The position numbers were made by a program, and so were the translations under genes. Positions 28,738 to 37,534 of a stretch of 64,000 nt of DNA are shown piece by piece. The notes under the pieces are model-generated. The model was not told where the DNA came from and searched no databases. It saw only the letters and a program-made list of their open reading frames with translations. Each line of letters starts with the position of its first letter. The first letter of the stretch is position 1. Source of the stretch: Crocinitomicaceae bacterium (GTDB lineage Bacteria; Bacteroidota; Bacteroidia; Flavobacteriales_D; Crocinitomicaceae); assembly GCA_017983465.1 (NCBI GenBank), contig JAGOBK010000001.1:496001-560000 (forward strand), written 5' to 3'.

Positions 28738-28745
28738 TACTTTTG
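28738..28745 (+). promoter_or_regulatory. -7 promoter box of the 32-residue membrane peptide gene
   Basis: TACTTTTG, perfect TAnnTTTG, 18 nt upstream of the ATG at 28764 and directly after a terminator, so the small gene is independently transcribed. Confidence 0.7.
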
Positions 28746-28763
28746 AAGTCTAAAACAAACATT

Positions 28764-28862
28764 ATGTCAGATAATTTCTTCGAAGGTTCGACTGCAGCAG
28801 TAGGAACAATTTATACGATTATTGCTTTATCTATCCTGATTTCTGTCCTTATTTGGGGATAA
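28764..28862 (+). CDS. Small membrane protein, 32 residues, unknown
   Basis: An ATG-to-TAA frame of 33 codons: a polar start MSDNFFEGSTAAVG followed by one transmembrane helix (TIYTIIALSILISVLIWG) that runs to the C-terminus. Position speaks for a real gene: it has its own TACTTTTG promoter box after a strong terminator and ends 38 nt before the GH3 gene, with no other frame in this gap. Size and shape recall single-helix accessory subunits of membrane complexes such as small cytochrome oxidase subunits, but I do not recognise it. It may also be a leader for the GH3 transcript. Confidence 0.6.
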   Translation: MSDNFFEGSTAAVGTIYTIIALSILISVLIWG

Positions 28863-28900
28863 AATCAACTTCGTTTTCCATTCATCAACATTGTTGAATT

Positions 28901-30412
28901 ATGCCTTTCAACTCCGTATTTTCTTGGTTGATTGGAAGACGTATGGCGCGTATCAATGATTACCGCCAAAATCCCATACCGAATCAATTCAAAACGTTTG
29001 ACTTTCTCACAACGAAGGGAAAGGAAACAGTTTACGGCCAAAAAATTGGACTTCCAGAAGTACATGCCATTGAGTCCTTTCAACAACATGTTCCCTTAAG
29101 TGATTACGGCACCTTAAAGCCGTACATCGACGAATCCATTCATGGAGCCGAATCTCAATTGTGGCCAGGTAAAACAAGTTGGTTCGCCAAATCCTCCGGA
29201 ACAACAGCAGACCGAATAAAGATTTTACCCATCACCGAAGATTCTCTTTTACAAAATCACTACGCGAATGGCAAGGACTTACTTGCTCAATATTACGCCA
29301 ATCACTCGAAGCGCAAGTTATATAACGCGAAACACCTCATTATTGGCGGAAGCGGTAAAATTGATCAATCCGAAGAAGGGATTTTCATTGGGGATTTGTC
29401 CGCGATCATCATCAATCATTTACCTACTTGGACAGAATTAAGACGAACGCCCAAGAAAGACATTGCCCTTTTGGAAAATTGGGAGGAAAAATTAGAGCGA
29501 ATGGCAGATTCCGTTCTCGACGAGAACATTTGCATCATTGCTGGAATTCCAAGTTGGACACTTTTACTTTTGAAAAAAGTACTAGAGAAATCAGGCAAGG
29601 ATTCCATTAAAGAAGTTTGGCCAAATCTAGAGCTCTACATTCATGGAGGGATGTCTTTCAAACCTTATCAAGAAGCATTTCACGAAATTCTGCAAATTCC
29701 TAGGATGAATTACGTGGAATCCTATAATTCATCCGAAGGATATTTTGGACTACAGGATCAAATCGATTCCAAAGAACTCTTGTTATTGACGAATTCTCAG
29801 GTTTTCTATGAGTTTATTCCCATGACAGAATTTGAGGGATTAGATTCGAAAAGCGTTATCACGTTAGAGAACGTCGAAATCGATAAAGAATATGCTTTAG
29901 TCATCACGACATCTTCAGGACTATGGCGCTATATCATCGGAGATACGGTACGCTTTAGTCAGTTGCATCCCTTTCGATTTGTCGTCAGCGGAAGAACCAG
30001 CCATTACATCAATGCATTTGGAGAAAAATTAATCATTGAGCATGCCGATAAAGCGATTAGTACTGCCGCACTTCGAACAAAAGCACAGATCAGTGACTAT
30101 ACCGCAGCGCCCTATTTTGATGAAGAGAAGGTTGTTGGCGGACATCACTGGCTGATCGAATTCAGAGAAGAACCAACTGATGAAGCCCTGTTTTTACAAG
30201 AATTAGATCACTTGTTAAAAGATGAAAATGCGGATTACGATGCAAAACGCAAAGACAACATCAATATTGGTTATCCAAAAATGACAAAAGTCCCAAATGG
30301 AACCTTTCATCAGTGGTTGAAGTCCAAAGGGAAATTAGGTGGACAACACAAGGTGCCGAGATTGATGAATGACGACCGTTTATTAAACGAAATTTTAGAC
30401 CTTACGCGATGA
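28901..30412 (+). CDS. GH3 family acyl-adenylating enzyme
   Basis: A 503-residue member of the GH3 family (ANL superfamily), named after plant auxin-amido synthetases that adenylate a carboxylate and couple it to an amino acid. ATP-binding motif FAKSSGTTADRIKILP at about residues 90-105, second motif YNSSEGYFGLQ at about 280, and the adenylate-binding SGLWRYIIGDTVRF at about 345, then a C-terminal mobile domain with GGQHKVPRL. Bacterial GH3 proteins are annotated by family only; substrate is unknown. It overlaps the next, secreted protein by 4 nt (ATGA), so the two are probably made together. Confidence 0.9.
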   Translation: MPFNSVFSWLIGRRMARINDYRQNPIPNQFKTFDFLTTKGKETVYGQKIGLPEVHAIESFQQHVPLSDYGTLKPYIDESIHGAESQLWPGKTSWFAKSSGTTADRIKILPITEDSLLQNHYANGKDLLAQYYANHSKRKLYNAKHLIIGGSGKIDQSEEGIFIGDLSAIIINHLPTWTELRRTPKKDIALLENWEEKLERMADSVLDENICIIAGIPSWTLLLLKKVLEKSGKDSIKEVWPNLELYIHGGMSFKPYQEAFHEILQIPRMNYVESYNSSEGYFGLQDQIDSKELLLLTNSQVFYEFIPMTEFEGLDSKSVITLENVEIDKEYALVITTSSGLWRYIIGDTVRFSQLHPFRFVVSGRTSHYINAFGEKLIIEHADKAISTAALRTKAQISDYTAAPYFDEEKVVGGHHWLIEFREEPTDEALFLQELDHLLKDENADYDAKRKDNINIGYPKMTKVPNGTFHQWLKSKGKLGGQHKVPRLMNDDRLLNEILDLTR

Positions 30413-31212
30413 AAATCATTCTACTCATATTCAGTTGGACACTGTGTTTTCTCGTTTATTCACAAGAATTAACACTTCTAGAAACATACGTTTCCCCTAC
30501 TCCAATTGACACTTGGTCCATTGATGGACAAAACAACTTGCTAGTCGTTTCCGAAAATAACATTCAAAAGAAAGCGATTAACGGGGAACGAAAATTCAAT
30601 CAAACCTTCAAGTCACTCGGTAACATACAATCCATTTCACCGATAAATGCCATGAAAATCTTATTGTTTTCGGATGTACAACAATCTGTTGCCATTGTTG
30701 ACAATACGCTTTCACAACAAGGGGACATCATCGATTTAAGTGAATTAGGATTCTCGAATGTTGTCTTTATTTGCGCATCGAATCGTCCGAATTTAATCTG
30801 GGTTTTTGACCAATTTCGTTCTTCATTAAATTTGGTGGATTTTCAAAAATCCCAAATCCTTCAGTCCATTCAAAATGTGGAAACCAAGGAGAATTCGATC
30901 CTTGAATTAAAAGAATACCAAGATCATTTGTACGTGCTTTTCTCGGATGGAATGATGAATCGTTATGATTTCCTATTGACCTTCAGTGGCTCATATAACC
31001 TTGAAAACTGTCAGCAATTCGGGTTTTGGAACCAACAAATTGTCTGTTTGGACGCCAACGCGACAGCTCTTCGCTTCGTTCCTGTCAACATGAGAGCGAG
31101 TCAAAGAAATCCAGATTGGCAGATTGACAGTCCAATTACCTCCTTTATCCTTCAAGGTGAAGTCCTCGGGATTCAAAACGGCTCAATTATTTCACTTTTC
31201 ATGATCAAATAG
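30409..31212 (+). CDS. Exported beta-propeller-like protein, unknown
   Basis: A 267-residue protein with signal peptide (MKIILLIFSWTLCFLVYSQ) followed by repeated beta-rich segments of about 40 residues (WSIDGQNNLLVVSENNIQKK, IDLSELGFSNVVFICASNRPNLIWVFDQFRS, LKEYQDHLYVLFSDGMMNRYD, FGFWNQQIVCLDANATALR), which suggest a small propeller. No catalytic motif is visible. Its start overlaps the stop of the GH3 gene, so co-expression is likely although one product is cytosolic and this one exported. Function unknown. Confidence 0.78.
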   Translation: MKIILLIFSWTLCFLVYSQELTLLETYVSPTPIDTWSIDGQNNLLVVSENNIQKKAINGERKFNQTFKSLGNIQSISPINAMKILLFSDVQQSVAIVDNTLSQQGDIIDLSELGFSNVVFICASNRPNLIWVFDQFRSSLNLVDFQKSQILQSIQNVETKENSILELKEYQDHLYVLFSDGMMNRYDFLLTFSGSYNLENCQQFGFWNQQIVCLDANATALRFVPVNMRASQRNPDWQIDSPITSFILQGEVLGIQNGSIISLFMIK

Positions 31213-31275
31213 TAGGCTTTCCCCTTTTTTTCTTCCTAGGAATTATCGTAATTTAGCCTTTCTAAAATACAGAAT

Positions 31276-31890
31276 ATGCACGTTGCAATCGCAGGAAACA
31301 TCGGATCGGGTAAAACCACATTAACAAACTTATTGTCAAAACATTATGGTTGGGAAACTCATTATGAGGATGTGGACCAAAATCCGTATTTAAATGACTT
31401 CTACGATGACATGCAACGTTGGTCTTTCAACCTTCAAATTTATTATTTGAACAGTCGTTTCACTCAAATTCAAGAGATTAAAGAAACAGCACATACGGTT
31501 ATTCAGGATCGAACGATTTATGAGGATGCATTCATCTTTGCTCCGAATTTACATTCTATGGGACTAATGACTACAAGAGATTTTGAAAATTACTTCTCTT
31601 TGTTCAACTTAATGGATGGATTCGTTTCTGCTCCAGATTTGTTAATTTACTTACGCGCAAGTGTTCCCACATTGGTTAGCCAAATTCAACAACGTGGACG
31701 CGATTACGAAGAAAGCATCCGTTTAGATTATTTAAAGCGTTTGAATGAACGTTACGAAGCTTGGATTTCTACTTACGACAAAGGTAAAGTATTGATCATC
31801 GATATCGATAACAACCGTTTCCCTGACAACCAAGAGGATTTAGGTAAGATCATTAATTCCATTGATGCAGAAATCAACGGTTTATTCTAA
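31276..31890 (+). CDS. Deoxynucleoside kinase
   Basis: A 204-residue member of the deoxyguanosine/deoxyadenosine kinase family, which phosphorylates salvaged deoxynucleosides. P-loop AIAGNIGSGKTTLTNLL at residues 4-20, the base-specificity segment WSFNLQIYYLNSRF, the DRS-type motif VIQDRTIYEDAFIFA with the catalytic Glu, and the lid RGRDYEESIRLDYL. Length is normal. Which deoxynucleoside is preferred cannot be told. It is followed 9 nt later by the heptose epimerase gene. Its upstream TAATTTAG is a poor -7 match. Confidence 0.93.
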   Translation: MHVAIAGNIGSGKTTLTNLLSKHYGWETHYEDVDQNPYLNDFYDDMQRWSFNLQIYYLNSRFTQIQEIKETAHTVIQDRTIYEDAFIFAPNLHSMGLMTTRDFENYFSLFNLMDGFVSAPDLLIYLRASVPTLVSQIQQRGRDYEESIRLDYLKRLNERYEAWISTYDKGKVLIIDIDNNRFPDNQEDLGKIINSIDAEINGLF

Positions 31891-31899
31891 AAACATCCA

Positions 31900-32856
31900 A
31901 TGATAGTTGTTACTGGTTCTGCCGGATTTATCGCGAGTTATTTGGTGGATCACCTAAATTCACTCGGACATACAAACCTTGTATTAGTTGATGATTTCAC
32001 GAAAATCGACAAGGAAGAAAATTGGAAAAATACACAGTTCAGTTCTAAAATAGAGCGTTCAGAATTTGTTTCATGGTTTCAAGCACATGCAAACGAAGTG
32101 GAATTTGTTTTTCATTTAGGCGCACGAACAGATACCACCGAAAAAGACCTTGAGATTCTGGATCAATTAAACCTGAATTACACGAAGTCCATTTGGAGCA
32201 TTTGCACCGAACACCAGATTCCATTGGTATATGCAAGTAGTGCAGCGACTTATGGTTTAGGAGAATATGGTTACGAAGACAACAATGACGTCATTCCAAA
32301 TTTGAAACCTTTGAATCCATACGGGATTTCAAAGAACGAATTTGACAAATGGGCGATTCAGCAATCAACAACGCCACCATTTTGGGCAGGACTTAAATTC
32401 TTTAATGTCTATGGTCCAAAGGAATATCACAAAGGAAGAATGGCAAGCGTAGTTTTTCACACGCATCGACAAATCAAAGAAAAGGGACACATGCAATTGT
32501 TCCGTTCGCACAATCCAGCATACAAGGATGGTGAGCAACTGCGAGATTTCGTTTACGTGAAAGATGTCGCGAAAGTATGTGAATTCTTGATGCAACACCA
32601 GGACCACCCTGGGATCTACAATCTTGGTTCAGGAAAAGCACGAACGTTCTTGGATTTGGCAAGTTTAACCTTTCAAGCATTGGGATTGGAACCGTCCATC
32701 TCATTTATCGATACACCGATAGACATCCGCGACAAATACCAGTATTTTACTGAAGCGAACATGTCCAAACTATTATCCATCGGCTATCCACATGAATTTT
32801 ACAGCTTGGAAGAAGGTATTTCAGATTACGTGAAGAATTACCTAGAAAAACGCTAA
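31900..32856 (+). CDS. hldD: ADP-L-glycero-D-manno-heptose-6-epimerase
   Basis: Extended SDR enzyme that makes the heptose donor for lipopolysaccharide core. The 318-residue protein starts with the NADP-binding VTGSAGFIASYLVDHLN, has the serine region YASSAATYGLGEYGYED, the catalytic NPYGISKNEFDKW (YxxxK), and family segments FFNVYGPKEYHKGRMASVVFH and FRSHNPAYKDGEQLRDFVYV, which are characteristic of HldD/RfaD. No other heptose gene (hldE, gmhA, gmhB) is nearby. It converges on cysN with a 4-bp overlap of the two stops. Confidence 0.94.
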   Translation: MIVVTGSAGFIASYLVDHLNSLGHTNLVLVDDFTKIDKEENWKNTQFSSKIERSEFVSWFQAHANEVEFVFHLGARTDTTEKDLEILDQLNLNYTKSIWSICTEHQIPLVYASSAATYGLGEYGYEDNNDVIPNLKPLNPYGISKNEFDKWAIQQSTTPPFWAGLKFFNVYGPKEYHKGRMASVVFHTHRQIKEKGHMQLFRSHNPAYKDGEQLRDFVYVKDVAKVCEFLMQHQDHPGIYNLGSGKARTFLDLASLTFQALGLEPSISFIDTPIDIRDKYQYFTEANMSKLLSIGYPHEFYSLEEGISDYVKNYLEKR

Positions 32857-34106
32857 GAAATCATCCCAACGGCAAGTGTCTGATTGGATTGTTCGTCAAT
32901 CAAAATAAAAGACCCAGTAGCTTTATTCTTTCTATATTCATCCACAAAAATGGGTCCAGCTAATTGCAATTCTACCCTAGCAATGTCATTTGTTTGTAGC
33001 GCTGATTGTTCTTCATTTCGTTTCAAAGTTTGCATATCGTAGACATACAAAATCGATTTCACCATCGCTTTGACTTCATTTGTCGTATGACGTAAAATGT
33101 ACTTTCGTCCAGGAATGTATGCTTGTGAACTCATCCAACAAATCATCGCCGACAGTTGTCTCACTTCTTCCGGTTGATTATTTGGCTTCACGATCATATT
33201 TCCACGTGATATATCCAATTCATCCGTCAATTCAAGAGAGATGGATTGTGGTGCAAACGCTTCTACTTGCGGACCATTCATTCCCATGATGGATTTTATG
33301 CTGCTGCGTTGACTTCCAGGCAAAACAATCACTTCATCGCCCACTCGGATAATTCCACTTTCCATCTTGCCAGCATAAACACGATAATCCTGAACGAGTT
33401 CGTTATCCACACGAATCGGATGTTGAACTGGAAAACGAAAATCAATATGGTTGACCTCGTTTGCCACGGATATGTGTTCCAACGTATGAAGTAAGGTAGC
33501 TCCCTGATACCAGGACATGTTTTCAGAACGATGTACCACATTGTCTCCATTCAATGCGGAAACAGGAATAAACTGAACATCAACAATTGCTAGTTTCGCA
33601 GAGAAATCCTGAAAGGAAGATACAATTTGGTTAAATTTCTCTTCACTGAACTCCACTAAATCCATTTTATTGACGCACACAATCAAATGCTGAATTTGAA
33701 GTAAGGACGCAATAAAACTATGTCTTCGTGTTTGTTCCACCACACCTTTGCGCGCATCGATAAGAATGATGGCAGCATTCGCGGTTGAAGCACCGGTGAC
33801 CATGTTTCGTGTATATTGTAGGTGTCCCGGTGTATCTGCAATGATGAATTTTCGCTTTTCCGTGGTGAAATATCGATATGCGACATCAATCGTAATTCCT
33901 TGTGCACGCTCATCTTTTAATCCATCCGTAAAAAGCGACATGTCAATCTCCTCCAATCCTTTGCGCTCAGAAATTCGCTGAACCATCGCAATTTGGTCCT
34001 GAGGAATTTGTTTGCAATCATAAAGCAAGCGTCCGATTAAGGTGCTTTTTCCATCATCCACGCTTCCCGCTGTGGTAAATCGTACGATGTCCTTTGTGTT
34101 TTCCAT
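32853..34106 (-). CDS. cysN: Sulfate adenylyltransferase subunit 1 (GTPase)
   Basis: Regulatory GTPase of the heterodimeric ATP sulfurylase that activates sulfate to APS. The 417-residue protein carries GTPase motifs AGSVDDGKSTLIGRL (P-loop), DTPGHLQYTRNMVTGAS (G3) and CVNKMDLV (G4), followed by EF-Tu-like beta-barrel domains. It lacks the C-terminal APS kinase domain of CysNC fusions, consistent with a separate cysC in the same operon. Its ATG shares one base with the cysD stop. The run cysC-cysD-cysN ends here, convergent with hldD. Confidence 0.97.
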   Translation of the reverse strand: MENTKDIVRFTTAGSVDDGKSTLIGRLLYDCKQIPQDQIAMVQRISERKGLEEIDMSLFTDGLKDERAQGITIDVAYRYFTTEKRKFIIADTPGHLQYTRNMVTGASTANAAIILIDARKGVVEQTRRHSFIASLLQIQHLIVCVNKMDLVEFSEEKFNQIVSSFQDFSAKLAIVDVQFIPVSALNGDNVVHRSENMSWYQGATLLHTLEHISVANEVNHIDFRFPVQHPIRVDNELVQDYRVYAGKMESGIIRVGDEVIVLPGSQRSSIKSIMGMNGPQVEAFAPQSISLELTDELDISRGNMIVKPNNQPEEVRQLSAMICWMSSQAYIPGRKYILRHTTNEVKAMVKSILYVYDMQTLKRNEEQSALQTNDIARVELQLAGPIFVDEYRKNKATGSFILIDEQSNQTLAVGMIS

Positions 34107-35008
34107 CAGAAATACCCTTCTTTTTTACGATCCTCCATGGACGATTCCGAACGAAAATCATCTGCGCGATTCCCGCGTTCTGATTGATTCATTTCCTTTA
34201 ATTCTGCAATGATTTCGTCAACGGATGAGGCGGAAGAAATCAACGCGCCACTTATTGTCATATCACCGATGGTTCGGAATCTAACGGTAAGATCAAGCAA
34301 TTCATCGGTATCGTGAGGGACTAAATGAGAAGATTGAGCCAAAATCGATTCTTTCCTTTTCACACATGGGCGTTGGTGAGCAAAGTACAAACTTGGCAGG
34401 AGAATATTTTCCTTCTGAATGTATTCCCAAACATCCAATTCTGTCCAGTTGCTAATGGGGAATACGCGAAATTGTTCTCCTTGATTTAAGCGACCATTGT
34501 ATAAATGCCAAATTTCCGGACCTTGATTTTTGGGGTCCCATTGTCCAAAAGCATCGCGGTGTGAGAAAAAACGTTCCTTCGCTCGTGCCTTTTCTTCGTC
34601 TCTTCTTCCTCCTCCGATTGCCGCATCAAATCCAAAGGATTCCATACTTTCCAACAAAGTGATAGACTGCGCACGATTCCGATTCGCATTCGGTCCGTTT
34701 TCTTCAAGAGCCGTTTGACGCTGAATGGAATCTTCGACTTTCCCAACAACTAAGCGGACATTTAAACGCTTGGCTAATTCGTCTCGAAACTGAAGTGTCT
34801 CCGGGAAATTATGTCCGGTATCGATATGTAATAATGTAAATGGTATTGGTCCAGGCGCAAACGCTTTCGTTGCAAGATGTGTCACAACGATTGAATCCTT
34901 GCCGCCAGAGAATAGAATGCACGGATTCTGAAACTGAGCGAATGCTTCACGCAGTACGTAAACAGCCTCCGCCTCTAATTCCTCTAAATAATTTAGTCTG
35001 TAACTCAT
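34106..35008 (-). CDS. cysD: Sulfate adenylyltransferase subunit 2
   Basis: Catalytic N-type ATP pyrophosphatase subunit that forms APS from ATP and sulfate with CysN. The 300-residue length is typical. The PP-loop LFSGGKDSIVVTHLA is at about residues 32-46; further family segments are LLHIDTGHNFPETLQFRDEL, GGGRRDEEKARAKERFFSHRD and FPISNWTELDVWEYI, and the conserved C-terminal RTIGDMTISGAL. It overlaps cysC upstream by 4 nt and cysN downstream by 1 nt, so the three are translationally coupled. Confidence 0.97.
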   Translation of the reverse strand: MSYRLNYLEELEAEAVYVLREAFAQFQNPCILFSGGKDSIVVTHLATKAFAPGPIPFTLLHIDTGHNFPETLQFRDELAKRLNVRLVVGKVEDSIQRQTALEENGPNANRNRAQSITLLESMESFGFDAAIGGGRRDEEKARAKERFFSHRDAFGQWDPKNQGPEIWHLYNGRLNQGEQFRVFPISNWTELDVWEYIQKENILLPSLYFAHQRPCVKRKESILAQSSHLVPHDTDELLDLTVRFRTIGDMTISGALISSASSVDEIIAELKEMNQSERGNRADDFRSESSMEDRKKEGYF

Positions 35009-35526
35009 CTCTCTCCGAAAAAAGTATGTACGATTTGGTCAAGACATTGATGCGATGTTTGTTCATTCGTGTCTAGGATCAAATCCACATGTGTTGGACG
35101 ATCGAAAGGAGCTGAGATTCCCGTAAAATCACTGAGCGTACCTTTTGATACATTTTGATAGAGTCCTTTTACATCGCGACTTTGGCAGGTTTTCAGATCG
35201 GCATCCACAAACAGGAAGCGAACAGTAGAACCTAGAATTTCACGTACTTTTTCACGGTGACATTCCTCCGGTGTAATGAAGGACGCCAAGACGACCTGAT
35301 GGTTTTCCAATAGGATCTTGGCGATTTCAGCAGATCGGCGAATGTTCTCCATGCGATCCTCCGAGGAAAATCCAAGGTCCTGATTGATTCCAGCGCGCAA
35401 TTGATCACCATCGATAGAGACCGAAGAGATTCCTTTATCCTTTAATTTTTGCAACAAGAGGTTCGATAAGGTAGACTTACCGGAACCTGAGAGTCCAAAA
35501 AACCATATTACCATTGGATTATTCAT
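35005..35526 (-). CDS. cysC: Adenylylsulfate kinase
   Basis: Phosphorylates APS to PAPS, for sulfate reduction or as sulfuryl donor for sulfotransferases. The 173-residue protein starts MNNPMVIWFFGLSGSGKSTL (P-loop), with DGDQLRAGINQDLGFSSEDR, the ASFITPEECHREKVREIL region and FVDADLKTCQSRDVKGLY. The frame continues four codons to a TTG at 35538, but the ATG at 35526 gives the natural start. First gene of cysC-cysD-cysN. No PAPS reductase or sulfite reductase gene is in the window. Confidence 0.95.
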   Translation of the reverse strand: MNNPMVIWFFGLSGSGKSTLSNLLLQKLKDKGISSVSIDGDQLRAGINQDLGFSSEDRMENIRRSAEIAKILLENHQVVLASFITPEECHREKVREILGSTVRFLFVDADLKTCQSRDVKGLYQNVSKGTLSDFTGISAPFDRPTHVDLILDTNEQTSHQCLDQIVHTFFGER

Positions 35527-35581
35527 GAATTTCGCCAAAGAATAAAAGTAATGAATTCCGGCTTACTATGCATAGGGACAA

Positions 35582-35615
35582 AAAAAAACTCCTTCCATAT
35601 GGAAAGAGTTTTTTT
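35582..35615 (-). terminator. Rho-independent terminator of the rpsF-rpsR-rplI operon
   Basis: AAAAAAACTC and GAGTTTTTTT pair around a CTTCC/GGAAA inner stem; on the minus strand this ends in a T-run 20 nt after the rplI stop. The flanking A-run means it could also act on the opposite strand. Confidence 0.85.
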
Positions 35616-35634
35616 ATAGTGTGTTAAGTAAAGC

Positions 35635-36081
35635 TTATTCGCTAACAACTTCAAATTTGAATGCTTGTTTCACGCCTTTGTAAATGTTTGCTTCTACTTC
35701 ATACGTTCCAATCTCGCGAATTGGTTCGTCTTTAATTTTCAATGATTTACGGTCGATATCATGTCCAAGTGCACGAAGTGCATCAGCCAATTGAACCGTA
35801 TTAACAGAACCAAAGATTTTACCGTTTTCACCAGCTTTAGTAGCGATAGTGATCGTTAAATCAGCAATTTTAGCAGCTAATTCTTGAGCTTCAGCTAAAT
35901 TTTTAGATTCTTTATGAGATTTTTGACGCATAATCTCAGCGTGTGCTTTTTTCGCGCTAGCCGTAGCAAGCGTCGCGTATCCTTGAGGAATCAAGAAGTT
36001 ACGACCGTATCCAGGTTTTACGTTTACGATTTCGTTTGCGTAACCTAATTTATCAACGTTTTTCTTTAAGATAATTTCCAT
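35635..36081 (-). CDS. rplI: Large ribosomal subunit protein bL9
   Basis: Ribosomal protein L9, 148 residues, binding 23S rRNA near the L1 stalk. N-terminal domain MEIILKKNVDKLGYANEIVNVKPGYGRNFLIP is the family signature, followed by the long connecting helix (about 40-75) and the C-terminal domain with AGENGKIFGSVNTVQLADAL. Last gene of the standard rpsF-rpsR-rplI operon, with a hairpin terminator after it. Confidence 0.98.
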   Translation of the reverse strand: MEIILKKNVDKLGYANEIVNVKPGYGRNFLIPQGYATLATASAKKAHAEIMRQKSHKESKNLAEAQELAAKIADLTITIATKAGENGKIFGSVNTVQLADALRALGHDIDRKSLKIKDEPIREIGTYEVEANIYKGVKQAFKFEVVSE

Positions 36082-36110
36082 GACTTTCAGTTTTTCTGTT
36101 CAACAAATGA

Positions 36111-36371
36111 TTATTTCAACATATCACCAACGTATGGAAGGATCGCTAGGTGACGAGCACGTTTGATCGCTTTGTTGACTCTCTTTTGGTATTTCGCAGA
36201 AGTACCAGTGATACGACGTGGAAGAATTTTACCTTGTTCATTTATCAATTTCAACAAGAAGCTTGCATCTTTGTAATCGATAAATTTAATTCCGCTCTTC
36301 TTGAAACGGCAGTACTTGTCCTTCTTAATATCAATATTAATCGGGGTTAGATAACGAATATCGTTTGACAT
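36111..36371 (-). CDS. rpsR: Small ribosomal subunit protein bS18
   Basis: Ribosomal protein S18, 86 residues, in the central 30S domain where it pairs with S6. Signature [29 protein letters not shown] and [15 protein letters not shown] type C-terminus are present. Only one cysteine (CRFKKSG) is visible, so it is the zinc-free form. Lies 29 nt after rpsF and 29 nt before rplI. Confidence 0.98.
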   Translation of the reverse strand: MSNDIRYLTPINIDIKKDKYCRFKKSGIKFIDYKDASFLLKLINEQGKILPRRITGTSAKYQKRVNKAIKRARHLAILPYVGDMLK

Positions 36372-36400
36372 CTCTTTAATTTTTTAGGGTTAACAATTAG

Positions 36401-36739
36401 TTAGGCAGTAGCTCCAGCTTTTGCACGTCTTTTTACTGAGTAAGTAACATGATCAACATCCATTTTAACCGTTAAAAAACGTAAAACTCGTTCATCACGC
36501 TTCAACATCAATTCGAAGTTCGCAACAACATTACCTTCCGCTTGGAATTCTACTAGAAAGTAGAAACCAGTGGATTTTTTCTGGATTGGGTACGCCAACT
36601 TGCGCAAACCCCAGTTCTCCGAATGAGCGATTGAACCACCTAGTGATTTAATCTCACCTTCGAATTTCTGTACTGCTTCCTTTGCCTGATCATCAGACAA
36701 AACGGGAGTTAAAATGAAAACAGTTTCGTAAGAATTCAT
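36401..36739 (-). CDS. rpsF: Small ribosomal subunit protein bS6
   Basis: Ribosomal protein S6, 112 residues, binds 16S rRNA with S18. Family features: [17 protein letters not shown] start, [23 protein letters not shown] in the middle and [13 protein letters not shown] near the end. First gene of rpsF-rpsR-rplI; a near-ideal promoter (TTG, 20-nt spacer, TATCTTTG) lies upstream, leaving a leader of about 25 nt. Confidence 0.98.
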   Translation of the reverse strand: MNSYETVFILTPVLSDDQAKEAVQKFEGEIKSLGGSIAHSENWGLRKLAYPIQKKSTGFYFLVEFQAEGNVVANFELMLKRDERVLRFLTVKMDVDHVTYSVKRRAKAGATA

Positions 36740-36771
36740 AAGATTATTTTTAAAAATTTATTAATCGGGTG

Positions 36772-36802
36772 CAAAGATACACATTCTTGTTTAAACGTGC
36801 AA
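36772..36802 (-). promoter_or_regulatory. Promoter of the rpsF operon
   Basis: Minus strand: TTG at 36802-36800, a 20-nt spacer, then TATCTTTG at 36779-36772. This matches both Bacteroidota promoter elements at the expected spacing; the box ends 32 nt before the rpsF ATG. Confidence 0.75.
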
Positions 36803-36859
36803 CAGCTTTTTGTTCGCTTTTTCTGAGTTCCTTCTTCGTATTTTCTATATCTTCGTCGT

Positions 36860-37534
36860 ATGTCATTTTTTACTGAAGATTACCTACACTTCTTTATCGA
36901 ATTAGCGGGAAATAACCACAAAGCGTGGTTTGATGAAAATCGCAAACGCTACGAAGAATCCGTAAAGAAGCCCTTTTACGCTTTTACACAGCATCTGATT
37001 CATTCATTGGCCAAATCGGACGCTCAATTCGCTGATTTACAAGTGAAGGACTGTGTTTTTCGCATCAATCGGGACATCCGATTCTCAAAGGACAAAACAC
37101 CATATAAGTTGATGTGCTCAGCTGTCGTTGCTCCAAATGGCAAAAAAAGCAAGGCTGTAAATGGAATTTACTTTGAACTAAGTCCAGAACATGTCCGCGC
37201 TTACGGTGGAATTTACGAAATCGAGAAGGAAGATCTGGAATTGGTGCGCGAGGGAATCGCTTCAAATATCGAGGAATTTCGAGGAATCTACGAGTCTAAG
37301 TCCTTCAAAAAGACCTTTGGTGAAATCCTCGGAGAGAAAAACAAAATTCTGCCCGCTCACCTCAAAGAAGCAGCCCAAGAAGAAAGCCTGATTTTCAATA
37401 AACAATGGTATTTTTATGCTGAATTTCCCGCTGAAACGTTGCTAGCTGATGATTTAGACAAACAATTGCTGCACTGCTACGAGGTAGGAAAACCACTAGA
37501 ACAATTTTTTAATCAATTTATACAACGCGCATGA
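36860..37534 (+). CDS. DUF2461 family protein
   Basis: A 224-residue member of the DUF2461 family (TIGR02453), widespread small proteins of unknown function. Recognisable segments: FFIELAGNNHKAWFDENRKRYEE, the RINRDIRFSKDKTPYK block and the GGIYEIEKEDLELVREGI region, with a C-terminal helix. No known catalytic site. Its stop overlaps the start of the DPP-IV-like peptidase by 4 nt. A variant -7 box TATCTTCG ends 4 nt before the ATG. Confidence 0.88.
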   Translation: MSFFTEDYLHFFIELAGNNHKAWFDENRKRYEESVKKPFYAFTQHLIHSLAKSDAQFADLQVKDCVFRINRDIRFSKDKTPYKLMCSAVVAPNGKKSKAVNGIYFELSPEHVRAYGGIYEIEKEDLELVREGIASNIEEFRGIYESKSFKKTFGEILGEKNKILPAHLKEAAQEESLIFNKQWYFYAEFPAETLLADDLDKQLLHCYEVGKPLEQFFNQFIQRA

